From Isochrysis galbana (Eukaryota > Haptophyta > Isochrysidales > Isochrysidaceae), in assembly GCA_018136815.1 (NCBI GenBank), contig CM030943.1, positions 297,375-361,374 on the forward strand: a stretch of 64,000 nucleotides of DNA. The letters are read 5' to 3'. Numbering within the stretch: position 1 is the stretch's first letter; each line of letters opens with the position of its first letter. The notes under the pieces were generated by a model. The model had not been told where the DNA came from. It searched no databases and saw only the letters and a list, made by a program, of their open reading frames with translations. The position numbers were made by a program, and so were the translations under genes. Positions 21,571 to 32,716 of the stretch are shown piece by piece.

Positions 21571-22366
21571 AAGGTAAAACTCACGCTTGTTTACGGTATG
21601 TTTTCAGGCCGACACCTCGAGCGACATGCGAATGCCGCGAAAGCGCGGCGACACTTGAAAAAGACGCGAGAAGAGGGGGCCGAGACCTCCCAGGGGCACG
21701 AAGTGTCATAAGCAACAGGCGTTTACGTTTGTTTTGCCACAGGAACACCACACCAGCAGGTCTGCCCCAGCCCACCCCCTGCACTTGGCCCGTTGTAGTG
21801 CACGCGGCCCCCCCCCCGATACCAAAGACAAAGGAATGAAGGGGGTAGTGTAAGGGAGTGAGTAAACAGGGGTATAGGCGATGTCGTTAGTGAGTACCGT
21901 GAGTACGTGGACCCGTATAGCTAGTAGCTAGCATGAGTAGCCCGAATCTTCAGATGTTTTATTATTATGTTTAATCCAGAATCTTCAGATGTTTCATTAC
22001 TACTACTACCAGTATTATTATAAAGTCATCATAGCTCATAGCCTATGCGATACGGTGGGTTACCCCCGAATCCTCACAGCAACCTCCACACCACCAGCGC
22101 CTAGCGCCGTTGCGTGACCACAGCCGCAATTGCCCCTCCCTCCAGACATAAGAAGGGCCCTGCGACATTGCGCGTTCCGCCCATGCCCATGGAGGAGTAC
22201 GGTGGACCTGTTCACATCCTTCATGGGTCACAATCACATGGCAGAACAAGCGAAACAAAGTCGCATCTGAACGTCGACTCGTTGGGTCTAAAGCCCGCCG
22301 CCAATCAATCAGCCTCCTACGCCGCCACCTAGGCGTCAACAATGTCGCAGCGGCGAACGTTCTGAA
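21571..22366 (+). repeat. Family B tails; otherwise no gene
   Basis: AAGACAAAGGAATGAAGGGG near 21825 and two consecutive tail ends reading GAATCTTCAGATGTTT at about 21946 and 21978. The second looks like a partial duplicate of the first. Nothing else is supported. Confidence 0.55.
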
Positions 22367-24493
22367 TCAATTCGACCATACATGTATTCTCCCGTGGTTA
22401 TCACCGATGACGAGATCTCCTCTACCCTCATTGTACGAAATTGCAGTGACCGTCGACCGGTTGTGCGTATGCCAATCAATGCGAGCTAGGCACTCGCCGC
22501 TTGCAATGTGAGACATGTGGATGGCCACCACGGGTCGTGAAAAATGCCCTCCTGTTTGATCGGATGGCTGCTGACCCTCGCACAGGGATATGATCTGCAA
22601 CAATAGGGGGCGATCGACACAAACATGCGAATGGTAGGCCAACAACAACGGCCATTCCAAGTGTGGCAATTCGCGCCTATTGGGCCGCGCAATCACAAAC
22701 AACAAAGAAACACCGCTCTCATGCTGAGCGCTTTGATGACGTGCAAAATGCGCGTGCGTGTGAGATGCATGTCGAGCTCCGTTGGAGCCAACCAGTTATT
22801 GGCGGTTGTGGGCAAGCTTGATGGGTCAGGAGGCCTAGATCCCTTCCGATAATGGCTGAGCTGGCAAGGTGCCACACACCACATCTTGATTCTCCGTGAT
22901 GAAGATGACAGATGTGTGATCCTCGGTCGCCGCCGGGAACCAGAGGGAGTGATCCTTGAAGTACGATATCCTTTCGCCCTTGAAATTCCACAAGAGTACT
23001 TCTTTTCCACAGAAGGAGAGAAAACTCTGGTGGTCATACAAGAAAATGAAGGCAAATGGCGTGCGAAAGCGCTCCGAGGGCACCGACACTACCTCTGAGG
23101 TAAGCAGATCGATGATACTGAGAGGTGAATGTCCCTGCAAGGAGGAGTGGTCAGTGACGCGTTCGTAGGATCAGACTGTTGCCTCCAAAATACAAAAAGG
23201 CTTGATGAGTGGCATGCCAACAACAGAGCTAAGAGCATCTCCCTTCCATGAAATTACTTTCATGCCGCTGGGTTAGGAAGCGGGGGTTATCGTATGGTGT
23301 GTGCGAGGACAAATGACTCCCTCGCAGGTGACCGTTTCGCCGCCTGGCACACCTGTTTGAACAGCAGCTTCTGGTTGAATTGTTCCATGACCACTATGGA
23401 CTCGCCCCTGCGAATTAGCTGCTTGAATTCACGTAGCATCTCGCCTGTCTCGATCGAGAGGACCTTCAACGGCACCTGCCATTGGACATGCGGGCCTCGA
23501 TGGAACAAGAAGCACGAATTACAAGAGGAACAATGTGTTGGTCAGGCCTCGGCAAGGCTACCTCGACTGTGTGACAGAGGCACTATCGCACGCACATAGT
23601 TGTGCCTTTTGGCTAGCACAAGCAACATGATTCCAGGCGAAATCTTGATCTCATCGATTCTTCTGTCGTCGATTTGAAAGATCATCTGAGCGGGTTCCGC
23701 CATGGACCAAACCTTGTAAATCTGTGTTTCCGAGCAGAATGTCAGTATCTTCTGGTTCACCTCGTCGAATTCCACAAACCCTGGATTCCGAAGCTGCTCA
23801 GCAGTAAACAGCATGATCGTCTTGCTAGGATTCCCATCTACAAGATCCTCGAGGGCACTGCAAACAGCGATGGAATGGATAGCAGTCATAGATTTGACAC
23901 CAATAAATCGACAATAGAGGGCGTCCTGCCTCAGGTGCCAGCAGAGCGAAGGCCTTCGTGAGGACGCACCATGATCGGCACCTCAAGGAGGTGTACTGAT
24001 CACTATCCATCACTGCGACAACAATCAGCGACTGGTTCATCTTGTTGTGAAAGACTGAGCGAATGACCTCACGCGATGAAAGATTGAGGGTACAGACACG
24101 TCGGCCGGTGTCCATGTCGAAAGCGACGCATATTCCGGACTCGTCCAGGCCAAAGATAAGTCCGCCTGCCACAACAATCTCCACAATTGATGATCGATGG
24201 GCCTCAAGATCTGCCTCGTCCCTAGAACCAGCTGTCGTGTAGATGTCGAACGCAACCCTCGGGCGTAGCCCACAGAATCGCTGTTTTACGCTTCTTTTTT
24301 CAAATTTCATCGCCGCTCTCACGTCAGTCTGCCGTTCGAAGAGCCGGTGGCAGACGCTCGACCTTGCCTGCACTGCGGCACGCTTCACACCCCTCTTCGT
24401 AGTAAGCTTCTTCCAGCTGAGCGTGTTCTCTATCCTATGTGGCGAGGCGCCGTCGCAAGCCGCTGTTGACGATGTCGCAGGAGTTGACGCCAT
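22367..24493 (-). CDS. Conserved propeller-like (WD40-type) protein, five exons
   Basis: Predicted exons on the minus strand: 24493-23970, 23929-23596, 23475-23353, 23134-22883 and 22594-22367. All junctions are GT-AG and in frame, giving 486 residues. The joined protein reads GFVEFDEVNQKILTFCSE, IDEIKISPGIMLLV, VPLKVLSIETGEML, MEQFNQKLLFKQ, TPFAFIFLYDHQSFLSF, VLLWNFKGERISYFKDH and finally GDNHGRIHVWSN. I recognise this motif series from a plant protein usually annotated only as transducin/WD40-like. Role unknown. The first 21 residues may precede the conserved part. The first intron is only 40 nt, so its borders are the least certain; the other introns are 120, 218 and 288 nt. Confidence 0.8.
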
Positions 24494-25079
24494 CGCCTCC
24501 TCGCTCCTTCCCTCCCTCCCTCACCCTCCACCCTACCTTCACCCAAGCCCTCTCTTGCACGGCTCTGCGCCTCCCCTCGTGTTGGCTGGCTCCCGCCAAA
24601 AGCAGTCGCTAGGAAAGCTAGATTTGTCTCTAGGAGGTGAGAGAGAGGAGAGGTGTGAAAAACTCAATGGTCAATGGATCTTGTTTATTGTTTCTTGTTT
24701 TTTTGTTGACAATTTGATGCATGAAGTCGGCAGGCGCTCGCTCGGACGCCCGGAGGTGAAACTCCTCTGGGGGACCGCGAAAACTCATCCACCTAGGGTT
24801 GGGGTGGTGGCCCGCGACGACGAAAATATTTGACACCATAGACGTCATCACCAATCGCACACCTTGCCCTAAAACTTTCTAAAAGGTCTCGCACGCAGAA
24901 ACGCAGAAAGCGAGGGATAGACTCTTCGCGTATCCCGGAACAACCACCCCCGACAGCTTGAAACTTGAAAGCCCTCTACATAATAGCGTGGAAATACATA
25001 ATCAAAGATCAAAGATTTTTACAGGATAGAATTCGAGTCACACAAATACCACTACATACCACATACCACATACCTATCC
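24494..25079. other. Intergenic
   Basis: Divergent promoter side of the propeller gene. No supported gene. The TACCACATACC repeat at about 25045-25075 leads into a retroelement tail. Confidence 0.5.
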
Positions 25080-25614
25080 TAAAAAAACTTCTTAATAATC
25101 TCGCTGCGCGCGCGACCCTGCACAGTATCTTCGCAGCCACGCCCGCTTCCCTTCCCTCCCCCTCCACCTGCCTTGCGGCTCGTCCCCTCGTGCTCTACCT
25201 AGGGGCTGGGTGTAGTGGGTTTCCAGTGGCAGACGGTGTGTACCGATTCTCGACGGCCTGGTTCTCACCTTCCTCCTGTGCCATCGGGCTACCGGCTGAT
25301 GTGTGTTTGTTCCTTGTGCTGGGTGCCAGGCAACTGTGGTCAATGTGGCTAAGGTCTGTTGTCGGTTTGTCGGCTCGCGGCTAGGGGGGGAAGATCACCG
25401 GGGGGGGGGGGGGGGGGGGCGCGGGCCACCGGACCATATCTAAGCCCTTCACCCCTATCCACCTAGTAGTGTACGGGGGGAGCCGCCTGATGGCGGGGGG
25501 AGAAGGGCCGGGGGAGTGGGGGTGTTGAAAGTATGCTACGTACTACGTGTAGTGTGTAGTAGGTAGTGGTTCCATTCGCCGCGAGTGCGGTAAGAATATT
25601 AAATGGTATTTTTT
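25080..25614. repeat. Two opposed retroelement 3' UTRs
   Basis: 25080-25380 is a minus-oriented type D 3' UTR (tail end at 25080). 25385-25614 is a plus-oriented type 1 3' UTR, including a G-run of about 20 nt, CTAGTAGTGTACGGG and the tail GCGGTAAGAATATTAAATGG. They are joined back to back. Confidence 0.65.
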
Positions 25615-26137
25615 TGCTCGGCCTCTCTTTTGGGGTGCTCGCGTGCGGACGGACTCATGCTCACAGTGGCGACCAGCAGAGGAGGAGGCCTCCTGAGGAG
25701 GGGGGAGTGAGTACGAGTACGACGGCAGGCCCGAGCAGGTTATGGGTTGCGACTCACGACCCGCGCCCACTAGGGGTCTGGGTCGAAGTGATGAGTTCTC
25801 AGCGCATGCCCAAGGTCAGAGCCTGAGGGTGTCCGACGGGCGCCCCCCGATGGGGAGTTGGAGCCCGGAAAAATGCGCAGCGCTGAAGTTGACCAGGCCC
25901 ACTACACACTACACATTGGACGCGTGCTATGTAAACTCAAATTTTCACAACCGGACCTACAATTTTCACAACCGAACGTGAAGTGGCTAAATTTGCGTAC
26001 TCGCTGACTCAAGGACGCATGATGCGCGGGCCAGCCACACAACTCATACTCAAGTGCGCAGTATGTGCATCTTGCTGTTAGCGTAAGGCAAATCATCATG
26101 CACCGGGCGGCTTGCCCACACGCGCGCTTGCATCCAG
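25615..26137. other. Intergenic
   Basis: No supported gene. A direct repeat of TTTTCACAACCG(G/A)AC is visible at 25940-25978. Confidence 0.45.
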
Positions 26138-27484
26138 TCAAGGTGGCGGTATGATGGTGCGTGAGAGCCAGTTGGTCATCGCGTCACCGAATCGCCAGAT
26201 GTGAATACCGATAGGGCGCTCCTCGCATGCCGCCACCTTGGTCCACTCAATCAGCCGTTTGACCACAGCCGCGAGCATCCCTGAGACAACGATGCCATTG
26301 AAGGCGAGAACGCCCCCTGCCTCACCCAAGGAGACTGCGAAGACGCGCGGGGCGATATCGGCGCCGACAGCCCCGTAGGGATATACCTCAAGGCGCTCGG
26401 CCCCTGAGTTTGAACGAAGGACATTTTGCGCCGCGACCTCGGCATTCAATTCAGCAGTATGACCCAGTTTCAGGTCGCTGCAGCCAGGTAGCGTCATCGC
26501 GTCGCCCATAGCGAAGACACGCCCGCTGGTCCCGTGGACACGTAGCGACTTATCAACAAGAATGCGTCCGCGTTCATCGAGACTCTGTGGCAAGGAAGTG
26601 CGCAGAGCACTTGTGCAAGGCGCGCTCGCTCCCATGCACGGATAGACGATGTCCGCGGACAGAATTGACGAATCAGCAAGCTCAACGCTCTTGGCGTTGA
26701 TACGCGTGACGCGCGAATTGAAAATTAGCCGGGCGCCTCGAGAGCGCAGCCAGCTTGCGCAAACAGCCCCGACTTGCATCGGGAGGCTTGAGCAGAGTTC
26801 GTCATCTGCCGTAAGGAGAGTAACAAGCTTGTGCGGGTAGGCATAGACAATCTCTGCCGCAAGCTCAACTCCAACTGGTCCGCCACCAATCACGATCACA
26901 GAGCGCGCATTTCGAAGCTTCTCTGCGGCACTCTCCCATACGGCGCGACGCGCATCAAGTGTCGGCTGCGCGGCCGTCGGGGTGATGGGCTCGCACCCAT
27001 ACGTGCCACCAGTGGCAAGCATCAGGTAGTCGTACGACATGAGGACGTCAACACCTCCGTGATCACGCACGGTGATTGCATTTGAGCCAATGGACGTCAG
27101 GCTGCCGACAACCAGGCCATTGCGATGGCGTGGAAGCGGCTTGGCGAGATTTGAGAAGTGTGCCGGGTCAACGAAGAGGCGCAGACAGCCCGGAGTGTAC
27201 TCAAAGTACTCTTTTCGATCGACCAGCGTCACGTGGCACTCGTCGCTGCACTCTCGCTGGGCACGCAGCCCACTTAGACCGGCGCCAACGATAACGAGCG
27301 TAGACCGGCGTTGATCGCCCTTACTCTCCGGAGCGCACGCACGCTTGATGCGGATGGCTGCGGCGGCCGTTGCGTCGAGCAGCTGCAATATCTGTATGAT
27401 GAGGGCGCAGGTGGCGCGCACGAGCAGCAGGCGTACAGGGTCGAGGCGCCTGTCGAGTTCTCCGATAAGGGCGCTGACACCCAT
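26138..27484 (-). CDS. FAD-dependent oxidoreductase, AIFM2/FSP1 or type II NADH dehydrogenase-like
   Basis: The minus strand encodes 448 residues from ATG 27484. A first Rossmann motif VIVGAGLSGL (about residue 64) binds FAD. YDYLMLATGG is the family's ATG-type motif. A second dinucleotide motif VIVIGGGPVGVELAAEI (about residue 198) binds NAD(P)H. SGRVFAMGDAM is the C-terminal FAD contact. The order and spacing fit the AIFM2/FSP1 and NDH-2 group, which pass electrons from NAD(P)H to quinones. The N terminus has a hydrophobic stretch (LLLVRATCALIIQILQLLDA) that could anchor it to a membrane. The chain ends after RFGDAMTNWLSRTIIPPP. The longer reading frame to 27745 is CT-rich and unlikely to be coding. 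Confidence 0.85.
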   Translation of the reverse strand: MGVSALIGELDRRLDPVRLLLVRATCALIIQILQLLDATAAAAIRIKRACAPESKGDQRRSTLVIVGAGLSGLRAQRECSDECHVTLVDRKEYFEYTPGCLRLFVDPAHFSNLAKPLPRHRNGLVVGSLTSIGSNAITVRDHGGVDVLMSYDYLMLATGGTYGCEPITPTAAQPTLDARRAVWESAAEKLRNARSVIVIGGGPVGVELAAEIVYAYPHKLVTLLTADDELCSSLPMQVGAVCASWLRSRGARLIFNSRVTRINAKSVELADSSILSADIVYPCMGASAPCTSALRTSLPQSLDERGRILVDKSLRVHGTSGRVFAMGDAMTLPGCSDLKLGHTAELNAEVAAQNVLRSNSGAERLEVYPYGAVGADIAPRVFAVSLGEAGGVLAFNGIVVSGMLAAVVKRLIEWTKVAACEERPIGIHIWRFGDAMTNWLSRTIIPPP

Positions 27485-28427
27485 CGCGAATCGAGGAAAG
27501 GAGGAGCGGGGCCGGGCGATGGCGGAGGGGACCGGAAAGGGGTAGGTGGTGAGGAGAAGCGACCCCGGGTTCTTGGGGAGCGGGGAGACCGGCGAGAGGC
27601 GAGGGCGAGAGACGAGGAGAGGAGGCCTGGATCCGATGAAGACATAAAAAGAAGATGGGAGAGGAAAGAAAAATGCGAAGATAGAAAGGAGGGGAGGGGA
27701 GAGGGGGAGGGAGGGGGGAGATAGGAGGGTGCGGGGAGAGTGCACCCAGGAGCAGAACTCGCCCGGGGGATGCGGCGAGGATGCAGAGCTGGATGCTGCT
27801 GATCTCTAATCGACGCCATCTGCCGAAGAGCATGGTGCTGTCCACAACGTGCTCCACACCACCGAGGCGTGCGGCGAGCGGCGAGCGGCGAGTGCGAGTG
27901 CGAGTGCGTCGTGGCTTCCACTCTACTATTCCACAAATTGGCCAAAAAAAACCCTGAAAATACATCTAATATCTGAAGCTTCAGCTTCAGGGCTAACACC
28001 TCTAACGGCCTCCCTCGGAGACGTAAAACGTCCAATGGCCAATGGGCTCCACGGATGGCTGATTTCGACGAGATTTCGGCGTGCGGCCCGCCCGATCGGC
28101 GTGACCGTCCGGGTGGCCCCTGTGTGTTTGGTGTTTGGTGTCTGGCGGGGCACTCCGGATATCCGAGGACACGTGGGCGCACCTAGCACGGCTATATCCT
28201 ACATGTGAAACACAGACTCAGTGAGTTTCTACGGAGGGCAAATACAAATACATTTGAGTTTGGCTGAATTTCTAGGAGAGGCAGTCGGGGCCACAGGCCC
28301 CGGCGTGAGGTGATGGTGAAGCGGCTGGGGCCGAAGGCCCCAGACGCCGTGAAGCGACCGGGGAAGCTTTACATAAAGATAAAACAAGAGAGGAAAATTA
28401 TAAAAGGGGGGGGGGTCCGTTTCGCAA
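27485..28427. repeat. Intergenic with a dispersed repeat and hairpins
   Basis: A block at about 28010-28110 (CCTCGGAGACGTAAAACGTC and CCACGGATGGCTGATTTCGA) is homologous to 50290-50385. Hairpins CGGGGCC-ACA-GGCCCCG (28286-28302) and CTGGGGCC-GAA-GGCCCCAG (28325-28343) follow within a short imperfect duplication. No gene. Confidence 0.6.
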
Positions 28428-28650
28428 GTGGGAAAAAAAACCTTTTAATATTCTCGCCTCGCACGTGGCACTGGGTCGCATATCCGTAGCCACGCCCATT
28501 CCCCTCCCTCTCCCTCGTTTCCCGCCTTGCGGCAACTCCCCTCGTGCTCTACTTAGGGGCCCGGGTCCTGCGGGGTTCACGGGTTGGGCGGAGTGCGCCT
28601 GCCCTCAGCGGTGCGTGCACGCCTTCCTCCTATGCCGCTGAGTGACTTGC
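28428..28650 (-). repeat. Retroelement 3' UTR, type D
   Basis: Minus-oriented tail (AATATTAAAAGG at 28440 read on the minus strand), with CCACGCCCATTCCCC, TTGCGGCAACTCCCCTCG and GTTGGGCGGAGTGCGCCTGC shared with 3145-3420. Confidence 0.65.
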
Positions 28651-28893
28651 ATATCCTAGATGCTTTTCGGTCTGCGTCGTTATCTATGTCGTATTTTTGC
28701 TCGTGCCATGGCTGCTCCCCCTCCCCGCGGGGGTCTCCCCTCCTCTCTCCCCTCCCCGTCCAGAACGTTTGCCGCCTATCATTTCTTGCCGCCTACCCGC
28801 CTACTGCGGCCCGCTTTTCCTATATTCATATATTCATATATATAGCTAGAAATGACGAAATGAGATGTATTTGTTCTTCTACTCGTACTCTAT

Positions 28894-29082
28894 TTAGTAC
28901 GGTGGCGGAGACGGAGGAGGAGGCGAGGGTGGTGGCGAAGACGGAGGAGGAGGCCCAGGTTGCTGCTCACCCTGATCCATCACTTGGCGGACGTAGGCGG
29001 CCAGCAGCCTGGTGTGATTGTGCTGTGTGGACACCTGGTTGGACCCGACAAACTGCTCTGGTATCTCAAGATCCCCCGGCAC
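28894..29082 (-). CDS. Possible exon, proline-rich C terminus
   Basis: A short minus frame reads DLEIPEQFVGSNQVSTQHNH, then TRLLAAYVRQVMDQGEQQPG, and ends in SPPP repeats. The first half has normal protein composition. No start context, family or partner exon is found. Confidence 0.25.
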   Translation of the reverse strand: MPGDLEIPEQFVGSNQVSTQHNHTRLLAAYVRQVMDQGEQQPGPPPPSSPPPSPPPPSPPPY

Positions 29083-29272
29083 GCCGGCGACGGTGCGCGC
29101 GCTTTGCGCATGCGCATTAACTTACCCCTGCATATACCCTACAAGCAATGCTAGCTCATCAGTTCTAGGAGAGGAGTGCATGCGCATGCGCTATGGTCTT
29201 CATCTTTAGAAGTCGTTCATTGTTCATTGTAATGCCACAAGCTTTGCATTCGTCAAATCCATAAACCGAAGT

Positions 29273-29590
29273 TTATGGTCTCGGGCTGACGGCCGTTGAG
29301 ATATCTAATCCTGCCGAAATCTGAAATCTGCCCAAATATCCAATGCCAATGGATATATCCGGATATTTCTGCCAACCCCTAACCGCCGCTCTCCCCAATG
29401 GGGTGCGACTGAACCATTGATCTAGGACTGTTTTCCAGTCCGCCGCGGACGGGTTCAGGTAACGGATTATCCATATCGCTTGGAGCGCACGCGTGTGTTC
29501 TGCCATCGGGAGTAGTCCGATCCCCAGAAGGGGCCCGTCCTCGTTCGTCCTTACTTGGCCTTCGTCCAAATACGGTAAATATACATATCT
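29273..29590 (-). pseudogene. LINE C-terminal fragment
   Basis: Minus frame: LLGIGLLPMAEHTRALQAIW, IIRYLNPSAADWKTVLDQWF and SRTPLGRAAVRGW. This resembles the conserved stretch downstream of reverse transcriptase in many LINEs, which covers a hydrophobic 'AxQxxWIxRYLxP' patch. It is antisense to the tail on its right. Confidence 0.6.
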
Positions 29591-29715
29591 CCCATCTAGG
29601 TCTAGGACGAGGGGACGGGCCGCAAGGCAGGTGGAAGGAGTGAAAAGGGGAGCGGGCGTGGTCGCAAGGTAGACGTGCAACGCCGCGCGCGTGGCGCGTC
29701 GCGAGAATATTAACC
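29591..29715 (+). repeat. Retroelement tail, type D, plus orientation
   Basis: GACGAGGGGACGGGCCGCAA, GGGCGTGGTCGC and the end CGTCGCGAGAATATTAA mirror 25080-25200 inverted. Confidence 0.65.
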
Positions 29716-31030
29716 CTCGTACATGCCTTATCCTCCTGGAGGACGGTCAAAGTGTCTAGAGTACATATGGCTATATTGGGAGCCCCCAGGGGCCATAGGA
29801 AGGCCCCAGGAGGCCTCCGGATGTGAAATGGGGCCCCTCCTAGGCCTGGGTAGATCTCCCAATCATAAATTCGGCAATGGCAATGGCGCTTGGTTTTAGA
29901 AGCGCGGGAGAGCGTTGCCACGAAAAGTTGGCGCGAGCCTCCCCCCCCCCTCCCCCCTCCCCCCGCCCCTCCCACGAACTCGCACTTGCGCGCGCCCCCC
30001 CCGCCTTTCCCCCTCCCCCCTCCCCCCCACCTACCCCGCCCCACCCCACCCCCATCCCATGTCATACAGCTCGGTCAGGGCTCCTACTACCACGTTCAGT
30101 GCTTTTTTGCTTGTCATCGGTGCCTTATGGAGTAGTCGGGAGTTTTTGGCTGTTTTTGGCTGTTTTTGCGTTTTCGTCGTTTTCACAGCTCTAAAATAGT
30201 GTCCTATCCTTCTCCTCTCATGCCGAGCTGCTTAGGGGATTCTATCCTGCCTATATGCAGGCCACTCAGCCAAAAAAAATTCACTTATAGGGCCCCCCAA
30301 CCCAATCCCCAACACCAGAAATTCGGTTTTAAGGCATGCACTAGGGTTAAGAATAAGAAGTTTTTTTTCGTCCCAACTCTTCACCGTTCACTCTTCCACG
30401 CCGGCATGCTGTACTTTACTCCTATTCGTAAAGGTGTAAAGTGTACTGTGGCGGAGCTGCGATCTGGAGCGAAACTGCTGTTCGAACATATTCCAAAGGC
30501 ATCTACTACCTGAAAGAAAGAGCAAGTTTGGCATTTCGGCAGCGCGTAGTCCGGAGTTACCACAGTGTCGCTCCTGAAACGTCGCACAGAACTCGAGTCG
30601 CGCTCCCCTCGTCATGGGAGGCTGCGAAAGCTCTTTAACCTTCTTGTAACGGACAGCCGCAACGAGCAGACCACCGGTTTGAAGAACACGCGGTGCCCTC
30701 GTTCACACGTCCTCGCAAAATCTCCAAGCTCCGACGTTGGAACCGCCGAGGGCATCTGAAAAGCGGACAGAGACGCTTGCAACCACCTAGCGCCGAGCGT
30801 AGTTTGTGGGCAGGTGCCGAGAAACATGCCAACAAGAGGATCGCGCTGTTCTGATGCGACGGGCGAGCTTTCGGTAATCTTCAGTAAAATTGATCGAAGT
30901 CGCCCAAACGTTCGCCCGGTCCGGCGGAATCTCCGCTTCGTAGTGTTCTCTGCGCGAGAAAGCATCCCGGGCATCTCGCTCGCCCTCGGGGGAACCCCTA
31001 ATCAGAGGGCCGCTCCCTTTGCTGAGGTAA
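29716..31030. other. Intergenic; possible upstream exon of the PP2C-like gene
   Basis: C-rich tract at 29940-30060. Between 30430 and 31026 several frames are open, and GCTGAG|GTAAGTGG at 31021-31034 is a strong donor site. An upstream exon ending at 31026 is therefore likely, but I cannot tell which frame is used. Confidence 0.35.
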
Positions 31031-32716
31031 GTGGGGATGGGGGAAGGGCGGGGAGGGTGGGTGGGTGGGTGGGTGGGGGGGGGGGGGGGGGGGAGGGGGG
31101 GGGGGGAGGGGGAGGGGGGGGGGGGGGGAGGCGGAGGCGTTCTCGGTGCCGAGTGGACCCTCCCCCCCTTCCCCTGGGGTTGTGCCATCCTCGCTCTTGC
31201 TGAACCACCCTCTCCGGAGGAACGCTGTCCGCCAGAGAAAGAGCAACCCTCGCACTCTCGCTATCCGGTGACGAACGACTACTTGGCCGAAAGTACCAGT
31301 CACGATCCACTCGTGCACGACGAGTTGAAACCCCTTGCCATGGTGATGCGGAGGCAACCCACAACAGTCACTGCGAGGGTGGAAGTAAGCGCTCCTTATC
31401 CACAGCACGGGTGGAGGCACGCTGGCGAGCAGGGTCTTTCGGGCAAGAAGACAACGATTGTGGGACTCGGACTTAAGAGGAGCGGCCTCAGTGGAGATCT
31501 CGACGACATCCTCCTCGCCAACCCGGCTCAAAATGAAAAGGCCTTCGAGACGACCAAGAGCCTCGCAGAGCTGAAAAGTCCGCCCAAAGCTGAAGATACA
31601 CTAGACACCCAGTTCAATCTCTACGAGAGCTCGAGCGCCTGTGCAAGCTCGTCTTCTGCCGAGGGCATGTCGAGTGGGGACGTCACGCCGAGGATCCCCG
31701 ACTCTCCCCTGCGCTCGTTCACGAGCTCGAAGAGTCAAGCGCTCGTCACAGCTGCTCTGCAATGTGCTGCCTTGGGCTTTTCGTCGGAACGTGGAGGCCT
31801 TGGTCCTGCCAACAGCAGCTACCGTTCTCATGAGCACCTCTTCTTTGCCTTGTGCGATGGCACAAACGGCGACCAGGCGGCTGACTTCTGTCGCCGGAGG
31901 CTCGCCCAGTACATCTTAGGCTCACGAGCATCTCGGAAGAGTATCGTCGGCTTGGAGCTTTCAAGGTCCCATAGCGACCTTGCTGCATCCAGCCCCTCTT
32001 TCCATGGCGACGATACCTTTGCCGTGCACGTGCTTACTGACGGGATCGCGCAGGCTGAGGCTGACCTCGTGCGCAGCCGCTGCGCCTCGAGCGCCTCTGT
32101 TCTCGCAATTCTGCTGCAAGCAGGAGGCCAAGCCATTAACCTTGCATGGGTGGGCAACTGCTCTGCAGTGCTTTGCCGGAGCGGAAAGCCCATCGTCCTT
32201 ACGCTGAGTGTCAATCATCTCGAGACTTGCCACTCTTCCGGTAGGAACGAGACTGACACGTCTAAGGGCGGCATGGCGCCGTCCTTGATTGGCGAGTTAG
32301 GCGGCATCGATGCGAATACCGGCGAGAAGCTCTCAGGGACGAGCGGCATCCCCCAGATCCACTCTGAGCCCATCGATGCAGGAGACGAATTCGTCCTACT
32401 CGGCACAAAGGGGCTTTTTGAGGCGGTGCCCCACGAAGATGCCGTGCGCATCGCTCGCGCTCACTTTGCTGTGTACGACGAGGCGCAAATGGTTGCTGAG
32501 AAGCTAGCTGAGATTGCTATTCAACGCCGCAAGAAATCTCTTGGGGGCGACACGGTTGGCGATGTGGCAGTCCACGCGATGCGGCTCTTCGCGCCAAGAT
32601 GTGCCGAGCTCCATGGCCAAGACCGCATCGCCCGTCGTTCAATCGATGCGGGGCGTCCCGGCTTCCTTGACATTCGCACTACGTCGAACTTTGTGCGCGT
32701 TGTTGGTGGCTTTTGA
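31031..32716 (+). CDS. PP2C-fold protein with degenerate catalytic motifs
   Basis: The frame is open through a poly-G tract (31070-31135) that is probably intron, so the true 5' end is unresolved. Credible protein starts about 31150. The C-terminal half follows PP2C order: HLFFALCDGTNGDQAADFCR in place of DGHGG, CASSASVLAILLQAGG, INLAWVGNCSAVLCRSGKPI, and IDAGDEFVLLGTKGLFEAVP in place of the SDGxWD-type motif. The metal ligands usually supplied by the second glycine-flanked Asp box and the later Asp are changed (TNGD, TKG), so a pseudophosphatase or divergent enzyme is likely. It ends in VRVVGGF at 32716. The N-terminal 200 residues are Ser/Lys-rich with no domain. Confidence 0.65.
   Translation: MGMGEGRGGWVGGWVGGGGGGRGGGEGEGGGGGGGGVLGAEWTLPPFPWGCAILALAEPPSPEERCPPEKEQPSHSRYPVTNDYLAESTSHDPLVHDELKPLAMVMRRQPTTVTARVEVSAPYPQHGWRHAGEQGLSGKKTTIVGLGLKRSGLSGDLDDILLANPAQNEKAFETTKSLAELKSPPKAEDTLDTQFNLYESSSACASSSSAEGMSSGDVTPRIPDSPLRSFTSSKSQALVTAALQCAALGFSSERGGLGPANSSYRSHEHLFFALCDGTNGDQAADFCRRRLAQYILGSRASRKSIVGLELSRSHSDLAASSPSFHGDDTFAVHVLTDGIAQAEADLVRSRCASSASVLAILLQAGGQAINLAWVGNCSAVLCRSGKPIVLTLSVNHLETCHSSGRNETDTSKGGMAPSLIGELGGIDANTGEKLSGTSGIPQIHSEPIDAGDEFVLLGTKGLFEAVPHEDAVRIARAHFAVYDEAQMVAEKLAEIAIQRRKKSLGGDTVGDVAVHAMRLFAPRCAELHGQDRIARRSIDAGRPGFLDIRTTSNFVRVVGGF

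Noticed and set aside
29262-29281. Hairpin CCATAAAC-CGAA-GTTTATGG as a fourteenth member of the hairpin-ATG family
   Set aside because: The stem is perfect, but the ATG lies inside the second arm, the conserved ACTA/TRG flanks are missing and no family peptide follows. It may be an unrelated tetraloop hairpin.
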